Source: an uncultured Bartonella sp.
Lineage (GTDB): Bacteria > Pseudomonadota > Alphaproteobacteria > Rhizobiales > Rhizobiaceae
Direction of reading: 5' to 3'
DNA: 64,000 bases
Assembly: GCA_946478235.1 (NCBI GenBank)
Contig: CAMLBF010000004.1
Coordinates: 186,001 to 250,000, forward strand
Position 1 is the first letter of the stretch. Every line of letters begins with the position of its first letter. The position numbers and the translations under genes were made by a program. The notes below the pieces were generated by a model. The model made no database searches. It saw only the letters and a program-made list of their open reading frames with translations, and had not been told where the DNA came from. Of this stretch, positions 9,038-18,592 are shown in pieces.

Positions 9038-10234
9038 ATGAACCAAATGATGATGTCCAAACGGGATACCCGTATTGATGTTTTCCGCGCTCTAGCATTG
9101 CTAACAATTTTTATAAACCATATTCCTGGGACAATTTATGAGTGGTTTACTCATAAACATTTCGGTTTTTCTGATTCTGCGGAAGCATTTGTTCTTATAT
9201 CAGGTATTGCTGTTGGGCTGGCTTATGGAAGTAAATTTATTGGAGAGAATCGTTTAGCTATCTCGTTAAAGCTTTTGCGGCGTTCTGTAACGTTATATTC
9301 TGCGCATATATTGACTACTCTTATTAGTTTGGCAATTTTTATCGCTGCGGCAACATTTCTCCATCATCCAGAGTTTTTGCGCGTTAATAATATTCCACCT
9401 TTATTAAAAGATCCTGCCCAATCAATATTAGGTTTGGTAACCCTTGGGCATCAGCTTGGCTACAATAATATCCTCTCGCTTTATTTGGTATTGATGATTG
9501 GGGCGCCAGCCATGCTATACCTTGCAAATAAATCGATGAAAACTTTGTTGGTGATATCCGTTGTGCTTTATATCGTTGCAGGATATTACGGATTAGCACC
9601 TCATAATTATCCGACAGAAGGTGTGTGGTTTCTTAACCCACTTTCATGGCAATTACTTTTTGTTATTGGAATTGTTGCGACAATTCATGTCAAAAAGGGC
9701 GGCAAATTGCCTTCCCACCCATTGTTGTTGGTTTTCGCGATTGGCTATCTCGTTGTTTCCTTATTCTGGGTGCGTTTCAATCTTTGGTGGATTGACCCGA
9801 CGATGGGACTACCAACCACGTTAACAGGTTTTAATAAGACTTTTTTATCCTTGCCCCGTTTGCTGCATATTTTGGCTTTGGCATATGTTGTCGTGATGAT
9901 ACCGCAAATAAATCGCTTGGCACATCTCTCCCTTATGCATCCACTTGCCATTCTGGGAAAACATAGCTTACCTGTTTTTATCACTGGTACTTTGCTTGCA
10001 ATGGTGGGACAGGTTTTGAAAGCAGTGAATGCGGGTGGTCTTTATTATGATACGTTATTGATGACTACTGGCATCGTTATCCAATTTGCCGTTGCCTACT
10101 ATTTTGAATGGGTGAAAATTGCTTCTAAACCTGTTGCTACACCAGCAACACTAGAAAATAAAAGTTATGAAGCAGTACATGCACCTCGGAAGCTTAAAGC
10201 TCGTGTTGCTGATGGGGGCTTACAAAAAGCATAA
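9038..10234 (+). CDS. opgC: OpgC-family membrane acyltransferase
   Basis: This 398-residue, highly hydrophobic protein has about ten membrane segments. It opens with RDTRIDVFRALALLTIFINH, the hallmark of the OpgC/acyltransferase-3-like family, with a conserved early Arg/Asp-Arg and an inner-membrane His. OpgC proteins add succinyl groups to osmoregulated periplasmic (cyclic) glucans in alphaproteobacteria, so the expected substrate is periplasmic glucan. A GAGGG ribosome-binding site precedes the start. It is monocistronic, with a hairpin terminator at 10331-10373. Confidence 0.85.
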   Translation: MNQMMMSKRDTRIDVFRALALLTIFINHIPGTIYEWFTHKHFGFSDSAEAFVLISGIAVGLAYGSKFIGENRLAISLKLLRRSVTLYSAHILTTLISLAIFIAAATFLHHPEFLRVNNIPPLLKDPAQSILGLVTLGHQLGYNNILSLYLVLMIGAPAMLYLANKSMKTLLVISVVLYIVAGYYGLAPHNYPTEGVWFLNPLSWQLLFVIGIVATIHVKKGGKLPSHPLLLVFAIGYLVVSLFWVRFNLWWIDPTMGLPTTLTGFNKTFLSLPRLLHILALAYVVVMIPQINRLAHLSLMHPLAILGKHSLPVFITGTLLAMVGQVLKAVNAGGLYYDTLLMTTGIVIQFAVAYYFEWVKIASKPVATPATLENKSYEAVHAPRKLKARVADGGLQKA

Positions 10235-10330
10235 TCATTCAAAACAGTATTCTTTTGCAACGTTAACCTTGGACTTAGGATTATATTGCGCAACCCTATT
10301 TGATTATGCAATTTACTATCTGCGAGATAC

Positions 10331-10373
10331 AAACGGTTATCGGGAACCTTGAGTGACCGGTAATCGTTTGTTT
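10331..10373 (+). terminator. Terminator-like hairpin after opgC
   Basis: A 13-bp stem (10331-10343 with 10357-10369, including two G-U pairs) closes a 13-nt loop and is followed by TTTGTTT. It lies about 100 bp after opgC and 30 bp before the next start codon. Its 3' half overlaps an EcfG-like promoter match. Confidence 0.6.
10343..10368 (+). promoter_or_regulatory. Possible EcfG (general stress sigma) promoter before rcdA
   Basis: GGAAC at 10343-10347 and CGTT at 10365-10368 are separated by 17 bp, matching the alphaproteobacterial EcfG consensus GGAAC-N16/17-CGTT. The start codon at 10403 lies about 35 bp downstream. About one such match is expected by chance in a window this size, and the bases also form part of the opgC hairpin, so this is weak. 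Confidence 0.25.
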
Positions 10374-10402
10374 CGTAAATAAAGCGAGTTGGAGTAAAAC
10401 GG

Positions 10403-10921
10403 GTGAATCCGCAAGGGTTTTATAGTGATAACACAATCGTCATGTTTGAGCATGAAGCCTTCGATAATGTTTTTACACGTCTTTATGACGAGGGAATGAC
10501 ATTAATAGAAGAGACAGCTTCTTATATCGATGGTGATGGAAAGATTGCTTCACGCAAACTTTCAGGAGAAGCGTCATCCCTTTACGCCAGCGAAGCTATG
10601 AGAATGAGTACCCGATTAATGCAAGTTGCATCATGGTTGCTACTCTTCCGCGCTGCACGAGACAAAGAAATGTCTCATGAACAGATTAATCAAGAAAAAG
10701 CCAAAGTATGCTTGAGTACGCCATCCCTTGGTGAACATAACGCTCACTGGAATGAACTACCAGATGCATTTCGCCAATTAGTAGGTTTGTCTTTGCGTTT
10801 GGAAGAACGTGTTCGCCATATGGATCGAGACATCGAAAAAGCTTCATTTTCTGACGATAATAACAAAAATTCAGTGAGTGAACAAATGGAGCGGTTAAAG
10901 GCCGCTTTTTCGAACGATTAA
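10403..10921 (+). CDS. DUF1465/RcdA-like protein
   Basis: This 172-residue protein belongs to the DUF1465 family (RcdA fold). It contains the conserved AMRMSTRLMQVASWLLLFRA helix near residues 68-87 and an acidic, variable tail. In Caulobacter RcdA is an adaptor that, with CpdR and PopA, delivers CtrA and other substrates to ClpXP. Whether this copy does so here is inference. The start is GTG at 10403 with GGAG at 10391-10394. The gene lies just upstream of ruvCAB. Confidence 0.8.
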   Translation: MNPQGFYSDNTIVMFEHEAFDNVFTRLYDEGMTLIEETASYIDGDGKIASRKLSGEASSLYASEAMRMSTRLMQVASWLLLFRAARDKEMSHEQINQEKAKVCLSTPSLGEHNAHWNELPDAFRQLVGLSLRLEERVRHMDRDIEKASFSDDNNKNSVSEQMERLKAAFSND

Positions 10922-10995
10922 CTTAATATTTATTTTGTTTCTCTTTTGTTCACATTTTGCTATTCAGTGATACTGAAAACCTTTATGCTCAACCC

Positions 10996-11505
10996 ATGGC
11001 AGAAGCGATTCGTATAATAGGGATAGACCCAGGTTTGAGACACACCGGTTGGGGTGTCATCGAGACATTAGGCAATAATTTGAAATTTATTGCTGCCGGC
11101 ACGGTTCGATCTAATGATAAATGTGATCTGGCATCAAGACTTTCACAACTCTATGACGGACTTTGTGGGGTACTCCATCAATTTATGCCGGCTGAAGCTG
11201 CAGTTGAACAGACATTTGTCAATAAGGATGCCACGGCAACCTTGAAGCTCGGTCAAGCACGTGGAATTGCTTTGTTGGCACCAGCCCAAGCAGGTCTACC
11301 TGTTGCTGAGTATGCGCCAAACTCGATCAAAAAAGCGGTTATTGGTGTTGGTCATGGGGAAAAGCAACAAATTCATATGATGGTAAAAGTATTAATGCCG
11401 CGTGCAAGTTTTGATACAAGTGATGCAGCTGATGCGTTGGCTATTGCTATTTGCCATGCACATAACCGAAATAGTCTTTCTCTTCGTTTAAAGGCTTTGG
11501 CATGA
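10996..11505 (+). CDS. ruvC: Holliday junction endonuclease RuvC
   Basis: With the ATG at 10996 the protein is 169 residues, the usual RuvC length. The frame is open from 10957 but the extra 13 residues are not family-like. Asp11 lies in [12 protein letters not shown], a Glu in [23 protein letters not shown] (~68), and the final acidic pair in [19 protein letters not shown]. Together they form the metal-dependent nuclease site. RuvC resolves Holliday junctions moved by RuvAB. The stop overlaps the ruvA start (ATGA), giving a tight ruvCAB operon. Confidence 0.95.
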   Translation: MAEAIRIIGIDPGLRHTGWGVIETLGNNLKFIAAGTVRSNDKCDLASRLSQLYDGLCGVLHQFMPAEAAVEQTFVNKDATATLKLGQARGIALLAPAQAGLPVAEYAPNSIKKAVIGVGHGEKQQIHMMVKVLMPRASFDTSDAADALAIAICHAHNRNSLSLRLKALA

Positions 11506-12119
11506 TTGGAAAATTAAAAGGTATAATTGACGAGATTGATGATGATCATATGATCATTGATGTCAATGGGGTTGGGTACGTTGTATTTGCTTCACTGCGC
11601 GTTCTAGGCTCTTTACCAGCAGTAGGTGAAGGCATTGTCCTTCATATTGAAACTCAAGTTCGCGATGATGCTATAAAGTTCTTTGGTTTTACCACGAAAA
11701 TTGAGCAAGAGTGGTTTCGGCTTTTACAGAATGTTCAGGGCGTTGGTGCTAAAGTTGCATTGGCATTATTAGGTACTTTGTCACCATCGGAATTAGCAAA
11801 CGCAATTGCACTGCGTGATGTTGCTATGATCAGTCGTGCTCCAGGTATTGGCAAAAAAGTTGCTGAGCGTATTGTCACAGAATTGAAAAACAAAGCACCT
11901 GCATCAGGTGTTTCTACCGATAGTACAATCCAGTTCAAACAAGAGCTGGGTGATGGACTTGCTTCTCAGGCGATTACTGATGCAATTTCGGCATTATCAA
12001 ATTTGGGTTATTCGCGTGATCATGCAGCAAATGCAGTGGCCGCAGCGTTGCGCTTGGCCGGTAATGATGCAAATTCTGCAACACTTATTCGATTTGGCTT
12101 AAAAGAACTTTCAAGGTAA
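11502..12119 (+). CDS. ruvA: Holliday junction helicase subunit RuvA
   Basis: This 205-residue protein has an N-terminal OB-fold ([28 protein letters not shown]), central helix-hairpin-helix motifs ([16 protein letters not shown] and [17 protein letters not shown]), and the C-terminal domain III that contacts RuvB. RuvA binds the four-way junction as a tetramer and loads the RuvB motor. ATGA overlap with ruvC indicates translational coupling; ruvB starts 9 bp after its stop. Confidence 0.96.
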   Translation: MIGKLKGIIDEIDDDHMIIDVNGVGYVVFASLRVLGSLPAVGEGIVLHIETQVRDDAIKFFGFTTKIEQEWFRLLQNVQGVGAKVALALLGTLSPSELANAIALRDVAMISRAPGIGKKVAERIVTELKNKAPASGVSTDSTIQFKQELGDGLASQAITDAISALSNLGYSRDHAANAVAAALRLAGNDANSATLIRFGLKELSR

Positions 12120-12128
12120 TTTGGCGCT

Positions 12129-13172
12129 ATGGATGAAAAAATACGCCTTCTATCAGCGGAAAAACGTGTTGAAGATATTGAAACGTCGTTGCGCCCACAA
12201 CGTCTCGATGACTTTGTAGGACAAGAGGCAGTTCGTGCGAATTTAAAAGTTTTTATTGAAGCTGCAAAAAATCGCAATGAAGCTTTGGATCATGTTCTGT
12301 TTGTTGGACCACCGGGATTGGGTAAAACGACACTAGCCCAAATCATGGCAAAGGAACTTGGTGTAAATTTTCATTCAACATCAGGACCAGTAATAGCTAA
12401 AGCAGGCGATCTTGCAGCATTACTAACAAATCTCGAAGAACGCGATGTTCTTTTTATTGATGAAATTCATCGATTAAGTCCTGCTGTTGAAGAAATTCTT
12501 TATCCCGCAATGGAAGATTTCCAACTCGATTTGATTATTGGAGAAGGGCCTGCTGCCCGATCAGTTAAGATAGATTTGGCAAAATTTACTCTTGTGGCTG
12601 CAACAACAAGGCTTGGCCTTTTAACAACACCTTTACGTGATAGATTTGGTATTCCAGTCCGCCTTAATTTTTATACCGTTGAAGAACTTGAATATATCAT
12701 TCGTCGTGGTGCGCATATACTTCATATGCCAATTGCACCAGATGGAGCTCGTGAAATAGCCAGACGTGCGAGAGGCACACCACGTATTGCTGGACGTTTA
12801 TTACGTAGAGTGAGAGATTTTGCATCAGTTGCAGGCACTGATACGATAGATAGAAAAATTGCAGATGAGGCGTTATCTCGGCTTGAGGTTGATAATCTAG
12901 GATTAGATCAACTGGATAGAAGATATCTCGGTATGATAGCCGAAAATTTTGGAGGTGGACCTGTTGGTATCGAGACTATAGCAGCAGGTCTTTCTGAACC
13001 ACGCGATGCGATTGAAGATATTATTGAACCCTATCTCATCCAACAAGGTTTCATACAAAGGACACCGCGTGGGCGTGTGATGACGGCTAAAGCATGGAGT
13101 CATATGGGGTTAACACCACCACAAACAAAAGTAGATCAACAGTTTGGTCTTTTTGGAGAGCAAGATGATTGA
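12129..13172 (+). CDS. ruvB: Holliday junction helicase motor RuvB
   Basis: This 347-residue AAA+ ATPase has Walker [10 protein letters not shown] (~60), Walker B FIDEIHRL (~111), sensor 1 VAATTR, the arginine-finger region TTPLRDRFG, and a C-terminal winged-helix domain ending in an [17 protein letters not shown] motif. It drives branch migration of Holliday junctions. Its last codons overlap the ybgC start by 8 bp, so ybgC is read as the next gene of the operon. Confidence 0.97.
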   Translation: MDEKIRLLSAEKRVEDIETSLRPQRLDDFVGQEAVRANLKVFIEAAKNRNEALDHVLFVGPPGLGKTTLAQIMAKELGVNFHSTSGPVIAKAGDLAALLTNLEERDVLFIDEIHRLSPAVEEILYPAMEDFQLDLIIGEGPAARSVKIDLAKFTLVAATTRLGLLTTPLRDRFGIPVRLNFYTVEELEYIIRRGAHILHMPIAPDGAREIARRARGTPRIAGRLLRRVRDFASVAGTDTIDRKIADEALSRLEVDNLGLDQLDRRYLGMIAENFGGGPVGIETIAAGLSEPRDAIEDIIEPYLIQQGFIQRTPRGRVMTAKAWSHMGLTPPQTKVDQQFGLFGEQDD

Positions 13173-13614
13173 TAAAGTGCCGTTTTGTGGTGAGATTGAT
13201 AATGGTGTTCACCGTTTGATTGCTCGTGTATATTTTGCGGATACAGACTTTTCTGGCGTTGTTTATCACGGGCGATATTTAGAGTTTTTAGAACGTGGAA
13301 GAACCGAATTTTTACGAGTTAGTGGCATCCATCACGCAGAGTTAGCTTCTGGATTAAGCGGCGAAAAATTAGCTTGGGTTGTGCGTAAAATGCAGATTGA
13401 GTTTCTCAAGCCCGCTCATATTGATGATATCCTATTTATTGATACACAGATCGAAAAAATTGGTGGTGCACGCATTTTAATGAAGCAAACTATTCAATGT
13501 GATGTAAAATTGCTTATCTCAGCAAATGTTGAAGCTGCGTTAATAAACAATGAAGGACGTCCAAGGCGTTTTCCGGCAAGTTTTATAAAAAAATGGCATA
13601 ATGTTTCTGAATAG
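13165..13614 (+). CDS. ybgC: YbgC-family acyl-CoA thioesterase of the Tol-Pal cluster
   Basis: This 149-residue hotdog-fold protein has the family motif [30 protein letters not shown] near its start; the Asp in TDFSG is the catalytic residue. YbgC hydrolyses acyl-CoA or acyl-ACP and is regularly the first gene of tol-pal operons. ATG 13165 is chosen because GGAGAGC lies 8-9 bases upstream and the following sequence fits the family. The frame also extends to 13144 inside ruvB. It overlaps ruvB by 8 bp. Confidence 0.92.
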   Translation: MIDKVPFCGEIDNGVHRLIARVYFADTDFSGVVYHGRYLEFLERGRTEFLRVSGIHHAELASGLSGEKLAWVVRKMQIEFLKPAHIDDILFIDTQIEKIGGARILMKQTIQCDVKLLISANVEAALINNEGRPRRFPASFIKKWHNVSE

Positions 13615-13990
13615 AGAAATAAAACGCCAGCTACTTTTCATTTGTTAAAAACTAAATGAAACAAATTTAAAAATGATTTTGAACAAAACTTACTGTTTTA
13701 GAATTTTGCGATATTAATAAGCCAAAGCTTGTTTTGTTAATGTTTTTATAAAGAATTTTTCAATGATTACTAAAAATTAACTATGGAACTCTAAAGATCA
13801 TAGGGAATCAAAAGCATCAGGATTCAAGTTCTAGCCTTTGTTTCACCAAATTTAAATGTCATAAAGTTATTGTAAAGATAGAAGCTTTGTAACTTCATCA
13901 GCGTGGCTTTAAGTGTTTTATATTGAATAAAGTTTCGCATAAGACCGCCCGGTTAGCTACCGGGCGTTTGGATTCAGGGATGAATAAACT
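13615..13990. other. 376-bp intergenic region before tolQ
   Basis: No gene is supported. The sequence is very AT-rich. Near its left end is a weak 8-bp inverted repeat (TTTCATTT at 13636-13643 with AAATGAAA at 13654-13661), possibly a terminator for ybgC. Near its right end is the strong GC-rich hairpin listed separately at 13946-13966. The tolQ promoter presumably lies here but I cannot define it. Confidence 0.5.
13946..13966 (+). promoter_or_regulatory. GC-rich stem-loop in the tolQ leader
   Basis: CGCCCGGT and ACCGGGCG pair perfectly around a 5-nt loop, ending 24 bp before the tolQ start codon. Only three T follow, so it is a poor terminator. It may be a leader structure affecting tol operon translation or mRNA stability. 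Confidence 0.4.
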
Positions 13991-14689
13991 ATGCCGGAAG
14001 TAGCGTCAGTAGGAATCTGGAGCCTGTTTATGCAGGCTAATTGGGTGGTAAAAGCGGTTATGATTGGCTTGTTGTTGGCCTCTGTATGGAGTTGGGCCAT
14101 TATCATCGATAAGTTAATTTCATACGCAAGAATCAGACATGCTATGAACCGTTTCGAGCAAGTGTTCTGGTCAGGACAGTCTTTGGAAGAACTCTACCGC
14201 ACTTTAAATGATCGTCGCGTATATGGAATGGGGGCTATTTTTATCGCCGCTATGCGTGAATGGAAAAAATCGCTTGAAAAAGGTGCTAGATCCCCATTGG
14301 GGCTACAAAGTAGAATAGATAAAGCTATGGATGTGGCACTGGCGCGTGAAAGTGAGCGAATGGAAGCTCGTTTGGGCTTTTTGGCAACTGTTGGATCTGC
14401 TGGTCCGTTTATCGGTCTATTTGGAACAGTTGTTGGTATTATGAGTTCTTTCCAATCAATTGCCGCTTCCAAAAACACGTCGCTTGCTGTTGTAGCACCA
14501 GGTATCGCAGAGGCATTGCTTGCCACATCAATAGGCCTTCTTGCAGCTATTCCAGCAGTTATAGCATTTAACAAACTTTCAGGTGATGCTGGTAAAATAA
14601 CAGCACGTATGGAAGGTTTTGCTGACGAATTTTCAGCTATTCTTTCACGTCAGATCGATGAAAAGCTGACACAAAGACAGTCACTCTAA
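13991..14689 (+). CDS. tolQ: Tol-Pal inner-membrane motor protein TolQ
   Basis: This 232-residue member of the MotA/TolQ/ExbB family has three membrane segments: one near residues 15-38 and a pair near 130-200. The conserved FIGLFGTVVGIMSSFQ and VVAPGIAEALLATSIGL motifs line the proton channel. With TolR it converts proton-motive force into TolA movement, which maintains the outer membrane during cell division. tolR follows after 11 bp with an AAGGAGACC ribosome-binding site. Confidence 0.96.
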   Translation: MPEVASVGIWSLFMQANWVVKAVMIGLLLASVWSWAIIIDKLISYARIRHAMNRFEQVFWSGQSLEELYRTLNDRRVYGMGAIFIAAMREWKKSLEKGARSPLGLQSRIDKAMDVALARESERMEARLGFLATVGSAGPFIGLFGTVVGIMSSFQSIAASKNTSLAVVAPGIAEALLATSIGLLAAIPAVIAFNKLSGDAGKITARMEGFADEFSAILSRQIDEKLTQRQSL

Positions 14690-14700
14690 GGAGACCTGCG

Positions 14701-15162
14701 ATGGGTATGGCTTTGGGCTCAGGTGGTTCATCGAGGCGTCGAGGACGTCGTTCAGGAGGTTCACGTCGTGGTTTGATGAGTGATATTAACGTAACACCAT
14801 TTGTTGACGTGATGCTTGTGCTGCTTATCATATTTATGGTTTCAGCTCCGTTGCTTGTTAATGGTGTGCCGCTCGATTTGCCGAAGACACAGGCAGGCCC
14901 AGTCAATACAGATACAAAACCGTTAACAGTTTCAATTGACGATCAAGGGCGATTGGCTGTTAATGAAGAGTATTACAATAGTGCTGATGAAGTTATAGCA
15001 AAACTAAAAGCTGTAACAGACACGGGTGGCGATGCATCGAAACAACGTATTTTTGTACGGGGTGCAAAGACTGTAGAATATCAAAAAATTCTAGATCTTT
15101 TGGCAACAATACAAAAAGCAGGCTTTACCAATGTTGCATTGGCAAGTCTGCCACAACAGTAA
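14701..15162 (+). CDS. tolR: Tol-Pal system protein TolR
   Basis: This 153-residue protein has a Gly/Arg-rich cytoplasmic start and the motif SDINVTPFVDVMLVLLIIFMV (~30-50). That motif holds the membrane helix with the conserved proton-handling Asp. The periplasmic ExbD/TolR domain follows to the end. It pairs with TolQ in the inner membrane, and its gene sits between tolQ and tolA in a plus-strand operon. Confidence 0.96.
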   Translation: MGMALGSGGSSRRRGRRSGGSRRGLMSDINVTPFVDVMLVLLIIFMVSAPLLVNGVPLDLPKTQAGPVNTDTKPLTVSIDDQGRLAVNEEYYNSADEVIAKLKAVTDTGGDASKQRIFVRGAKTVEYQKILDLLATIQKAGFTNVALASLPQQ

Positions 15163-15179
15163 CGGCGATAGACTGTGTT

Positions 15180-16235
15180 ATGAAAGTAGGTCTGGCAACA
15201 TCAATAGCAGCACATGCTTTGGTCTTAACGTGGGGATTGATCAGTCTTTCCTCGCCGACCAAATTCGATGCTGAGCTAACTGAGGCTTTGCCAGTATCTT
15301 TGGCGCCTATTGCCGATGAAACATCTATTCAAAAAGGCGATTTAACTGCACCTAAAGCTGAGAAAGCTGCGCCGAAACCAACTACAAAACCAGTGGAAAA
15401 GCCGGATGCACAAATTGTTGGTGATGGCAAAGTTGATACTGACGCTCCATTGAAACCAAAAGAAAAAGATCGCGAGGTTGATTCAACACCAGTCCCGTCT
15501 GGAGATCCTAAAGCTGATCCTATACCTGTTCCGCCAACAAAAACACCGGAAACAAAACCACAAGATCTTCCTAAACCGGAAGAAAAGCCGAAAGTAGAAG
15601 AGCCTAAAAAACAAGAGGAAACAAAAAAAGAGGATAAGGCTGAGCCTAAACCGGCGGAAAATCCAGATGCAACAGAACCGGCTGAACAGCCGAAAAAGGA
15701 TCCTTTGCCGGCTCTTCCTGATAAGGCTCCGCTTCCGACAGCCAAACCAAAACCTACTGAAGCAAAACCAGCAACAAAGCCAAAAGGCGAAGAAAGTATC
15801 GATGACGTTTTGGCAATGAACCAAAAAGCGCTTATCGATAAAACGCGTACTTCAGGTGGAGGTGCTGCACGCTCAACGGGGCCAGCTGCTTTTGGCGGCA
15901 AAAAGAACATTGGTAATGGTCAAGACGTAACACAAACACTCGTTAACGTTGCAACGAGTTGCATTACCAAAAACCTTAAACTTGCCGCTCTTGGTGGCGG
16001 TGTTGCTGGCGAAAACCCTGTTGCTGAAGCAAAGTTTAAACTTAATGAACAGGGGATGGTTGTGGGTGATCCGGTCGTTACGGGTGTTAGCGGTAATCCG
16101 AATAAATTGGAACTTCTCATAAATCAGACACGGGCTGCAGTTTATGCCTGTCAACCATATGAAGATTTGCCACGTGATCAATTCGACAAATGGGGGCAGG
16201 GATTTGACTTGCTAATTAACCCGTTTAACAACTAA
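15180..16235 (+). CDS. tolA: Cell-envelope protein TolA
   Basis: This 351-residue protein has a single N-terminal membrane helix (~5-24), then a long Pro/Lys/Glu-rich periplasmic spacer (~55-205) and a compact C-terminal domain (~245-351) with a TonB/TolA-like fold. TolA spans the periplasm and links TolQR to TolB/Pal. The low-complexity spacer gives a spurious long antisense frame. It lies 17 bp after tolR. No separate tonB is seen near exbBD, but this C-terminal domain should not be taken as TonB. Confidence 0.88.
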   Translation: MKVGLATSIAAHALVLTWGLISLSSPTKFDAELTEALPVSLAPIADETSIQKGDLTAPKAEKAAPKPTTKPVEKPDAQIVGDGKVDTDAPLKPKEKDREVDSTPVPSGDPKADPIPVPPTKTPETKPQDLPKPEEKPKVEEPKKQEETKKEDKAEPKPAENPDATEPAEQPKKDPLPALPDKAPLPTAKPKPTEAKPATKPKGEESIDDVLAMNQKALIDKTRTSGGGAARSTGPAAFGGKKNIGNGQDVTQTLVNVATSCITKNLKLAALGGGVAGENPVAEAKFKLNEQGMVVGDPVVTGVSGNPNKLELLINQTRAAVYACQPYEDLPRDQFDKWGQGFDLLINPFNN

Positions 16236-16311
16236 AAAATTCGAGTTAGTAATTTTATTGTAGTGTTACAATAAAATTATAATAAAAACTGCCGAAGGCG
16301 ATGGAAAGAAA

Positions 16312-17640
16312 ATGGTTTTTCCTATGTTTGAGAACAAGAAACGACTTTATATACTTGTGTTTATATCAATGATGGCATCATTGATATTTGGACAGAGTGC
16401 TTATGCCCAATTAAAGGGTACAGTAACATCAGCTGACTTTAATCCTATCCCTATTGCTGTGACAGATTTTCTCTCTGGCGATCAGATGGGACAACAAATT
16501 TCTGCGGTGGTAACAGCTGATCTAGAGCGTTCAGGTCTGTTTAAGCCAATTGACAAATCATCTTTTTTAGAACGTATTTCCAATCCTGACGTTCAGCCAC
16601 GTTTTAATGATTGGCAACAAATTGGAGCACAAGGTTTAGCTACAGGACGCGTTACGAAAGAGGGCGATGGTCGTTTACGCGTTGAATTTCGCCTGTGGGA
16701 TGTATATGGCGGAAAACAGTTAGAGGGACGTCAATTTTATGCCACACCTCAAACATGGCGGCGTATAGCTCACATCATTGCTGACGCTATTTATACAAAA
16801 ATGACTGGTGAAAAAGGTTATTTTGATACGCGCATCGTTTTTGTTGATGAAACAGGGCCTGCCAATGCAAGAGTTAAACGCCTCGCCATCATGGATCAAG
16901 ATGGAGCAAATCTAACCTACCTATCCAATGGCCGTGAGTTGGTTTTAACGCCACGTTTTTCTCCCAGCAAGCAAGAAATTACCTATATGGCGTACTCTGG
17001 GAATAATGTTCCGAAAGTTTATTTGCAGCAAATCGAAATGGGTCAACGCGAGTTGGTCGGAACTTTCCCAAATATGACAATTGCGCCGCGATTTTCACCT
17101 GATGGGCAAAAAGTTATCATGAGTTTGCTGCAAGATAATGGTAGTGCAAATCTATATACCATGGATTTAAGATCTCGCGCTACAACACGCCTTACAACGA
17201 CCTCAGCAATCGATACGTCTGCATCATTTTCACCGGATGGAACGCAAATCGTTTTTGAATCCGACCGTGGTGGTAAACCACAGATTTATGTGATGAACAC
17301 GGATGGTAGCAATCAGCATCGTATCTCATTCGGTGATGGCAGCTATTCTACACCAGTATGGTCCCCACGCGGTGATTACATTGCATTTACCAAACAATCA
17401 CAAGGTCAGTTTTCTATTGGTGTTATGAAACCTGATGGTCAAGGAGAACGTCTATTAACATCAGGCTTCCATAACGAAGGACCAACTTGGGCGCCAAATG
17501 GTCGTGTTATTATGTTTTTCCGGCAAAATCAGGGACAGGCGCCTAAACTCTACACAATTGACATTACCGGTCGCAATGAACGTCAATTGCCAACTCCAAA
17601 TGGTGCTTCTGATCCTGCATGGTCACCATTGCTTGACTAG
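16312..17640 (+). CDS. tolB: Tol-Pal periplasmic protein TolB
   Basis: This 442-residue protein has a signal peptide cleaved near AYA-Q (residues 30-33), an N-terminal domain (~35-160) and a six-bladed beta-propeller (~190-430) with repeated FSPDG/WSPRG motifs. TolB binds Pal and outer-membrane proteins in the periplasm. The start at 16312 follows GGAAAGAAA; ATG 16324 is a second possibility. A terminator lies 100 bp downstream, before pal. Confidence 0.96.
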   Translation: MVFPMFENKKRLYILVFISMMASLIFGQSAYAQLKGTVTSADFNPIPIAVTDFLSGDQMGQQISAVVTADLERSGLFKPIDKSSFLERISNPDVQPRFNDWQQIGAQGLATGRVTKEGDGRLRVEFRLWDVYGGKQLEGRQFYATPQTWRRIAHIIADAIYTKMTGEKGYFDTRIVFVDETGPANARVKRLAIMDQDGANLTYLSNGRELVLTPRFSPSKQEITYMAYSGNNVPKVYLQQIEMGQRELVGTFPNMTIAPRFSPDGQKVIMSLLQDNGSANLYTMDLRSRATTRLTTTSAIDTSASFSPDGTQIVFESDRGGKPQIYVMNTDGSNQHRISFGDGSYSTPVWSPRGDYIAFTKQSQGQFSIGVMKPDGQGERLLTSGFHNEGPTWAPNGRVIMFFRQNQGQAPKLYTIDITGRNERQLPTPNGASDPAWSPLLD

Positions 17641-17987
17641 TTTTTGCATTGGTACATTTTTTGATTTTTAAATATCTAGAAAGTAAGAAGATATTGGATA
17701 TTTAAACAATAAATATACAAATGCTTTCAACAAAAATATAAAAAGCGGCTTTATTGCCGCTTTTTTGCTATTAGAATACGTTTAGTTATTGGACATCAAA
17801 TGGATTTCGGTTTAATTTGAATGAGTTCTGCCGTTTTTCCGCCATTATAAGCGAGCAACCGGCAGTTTATAATTTCTTCAAAAGAAGTAATAGGTAATGA
17901 AAAATTAACTATGCGTGTTGAGAGCCTATTAATCAAAATGGATTAAAAGCACCTCCATCAAACGCTAACTTTAAGGAGTCTCGGCAC
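17641..17987. other. 347-bp tolB-pal intergenic region
   Basis: No gene is supported. It contains the tolB terminator (17741-17766). The remainder probably holds the pal promoter and leader, ending in a clear AAGGAG site just before pal. A 6-bp GC repeat (CTGCCG/CGGCAG at ~17827-17865) and a short TTCTTCAAAAGAAG hairpin are visible but unassigned. Confidence 0.5.
17741..17766 (+). terminator. Rho-independent terminator after tolB
   Basis: The stem AAAAGCGGC / GCCGCTTTT with a 6-nt loop continues into six T. It separates tolB from pal, so pal probably has its own promoter. Confidence 0.85.
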
Positions 17988-18482
17988 ATGGGCCGTATCC
18001 AGAAACTTGCTCGCAATCCGCTTGCTATAGCACTCGTCCTTTCGCTAACTCTCGCTGGCTGCTCGAATAAACACGGCCTGAACGACCCGAATGCGTTGGG
18101 ACTTAACAATGCAAAACCTGGTTCACCACAAGATTTCACTGTAAATGTTGGTGATCGTGTATTCTTTGATCTTGATTCATCAAGTATTCGTGCTGATGCT
18201 CAACAAACATTGGCTCGTCAAGCACAATGGTTGAATCGTTATTCACAGTATACTATCACGGTTGAAGGTCATGCTGACGAACGTGGTACACGCGAATACA
18301 ATATCGCGCTTGGTCAACGTCGTGCAGTTGCTGCTCGTGATTATCTTGTATCTCAAGGTGTTGCAGCTAACCGTATGAGAACTATTTCTTATGGTAAGGA
18401 ACGTCCTGTTGCAGTTTGCGATGCACCGCAATGTTGGAACCAAAATCGTCGTGCTGTGACTGTGCTTAACAACGCACAGTAA
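17988..18482 (+). CDS. pal: Peptidoglycan-associated lipoprotein Pal
   Basis: This 164-residue lipoprotein has a signal peptide with lipobox LAGC, putting the lipidated Cys at residue 25. The OmpA-like peptidoglycan-binding domain (~55-160) carries the TVEGHADERGTREYNIALGQRRA motif that contacts diaminopimelate. Pal anchors the outer membrane to peptidoglycan and binds TolB. A strong AAGGAG ribosome-binding site precedes the ATG, and a strong terminator follows. Confidence 0.97.
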   Translation: MGRIQKLARNPLAIALVLSLTLAGCSNKHGLNDPNALGLNNAKPGSPQDFTVNVGDRVFFDLDSSSIRADAQQTLARQAQWLNRYSQYTITVEGHADERGTREYNIALGQRRAVAARDYLVSQGVAANRMRTISYGKERPVAVCDAPQCWNQNRRAVTVLNNAQ

Positions 18483-18499
18483 TCGACTTCCCAGTTTTT

Positions 18500-18528
18500 A
18501 AAACGGCCCTTATGGGCCGTTTTTTTTG
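18500..18528 (+). terminator. Rho-independent terminator after pal
   Basis: A perfect stem AAAACGGCCC / GGGCCGTTTT with loop TTAT is followed by eight T. It lies 17 bp after the pal stop codon. Confidence 0.9.
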
Positions 18529-18592
18529 TGACAAATTTCTGCCGAAGTCTGTCGTTAAGGCGGAATTTTAGCATCAATATAAGGATACTGTC

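Noticed and set aside
8832-9041. 69-codon frame between the ThiE-like gene and opgC, overlapping the opgC start by ATGA
   Set aside because: Starts inside the ThiE-like start codon region, has no ribosome-binding site and no recognisable protein pattern; the divergent promoter region is the better explanation.
15329-15910. Long open frame (193 codons) on the minus strand within tolA
   Set aside because: It is the antisense of the Pro/Lys/Glu-rich TolA spacer; the product is Gly/Ser/Phe low complexity with no family features and no ribosome-binding site.
16240-16300. TGTAGTGTTACAATAAAATTATAATAAAAA as a tolB promoter
   Set aside because: AT-rich, with no convincing -35/-10 pair; tolB may simply be co-transcribed with tolA.
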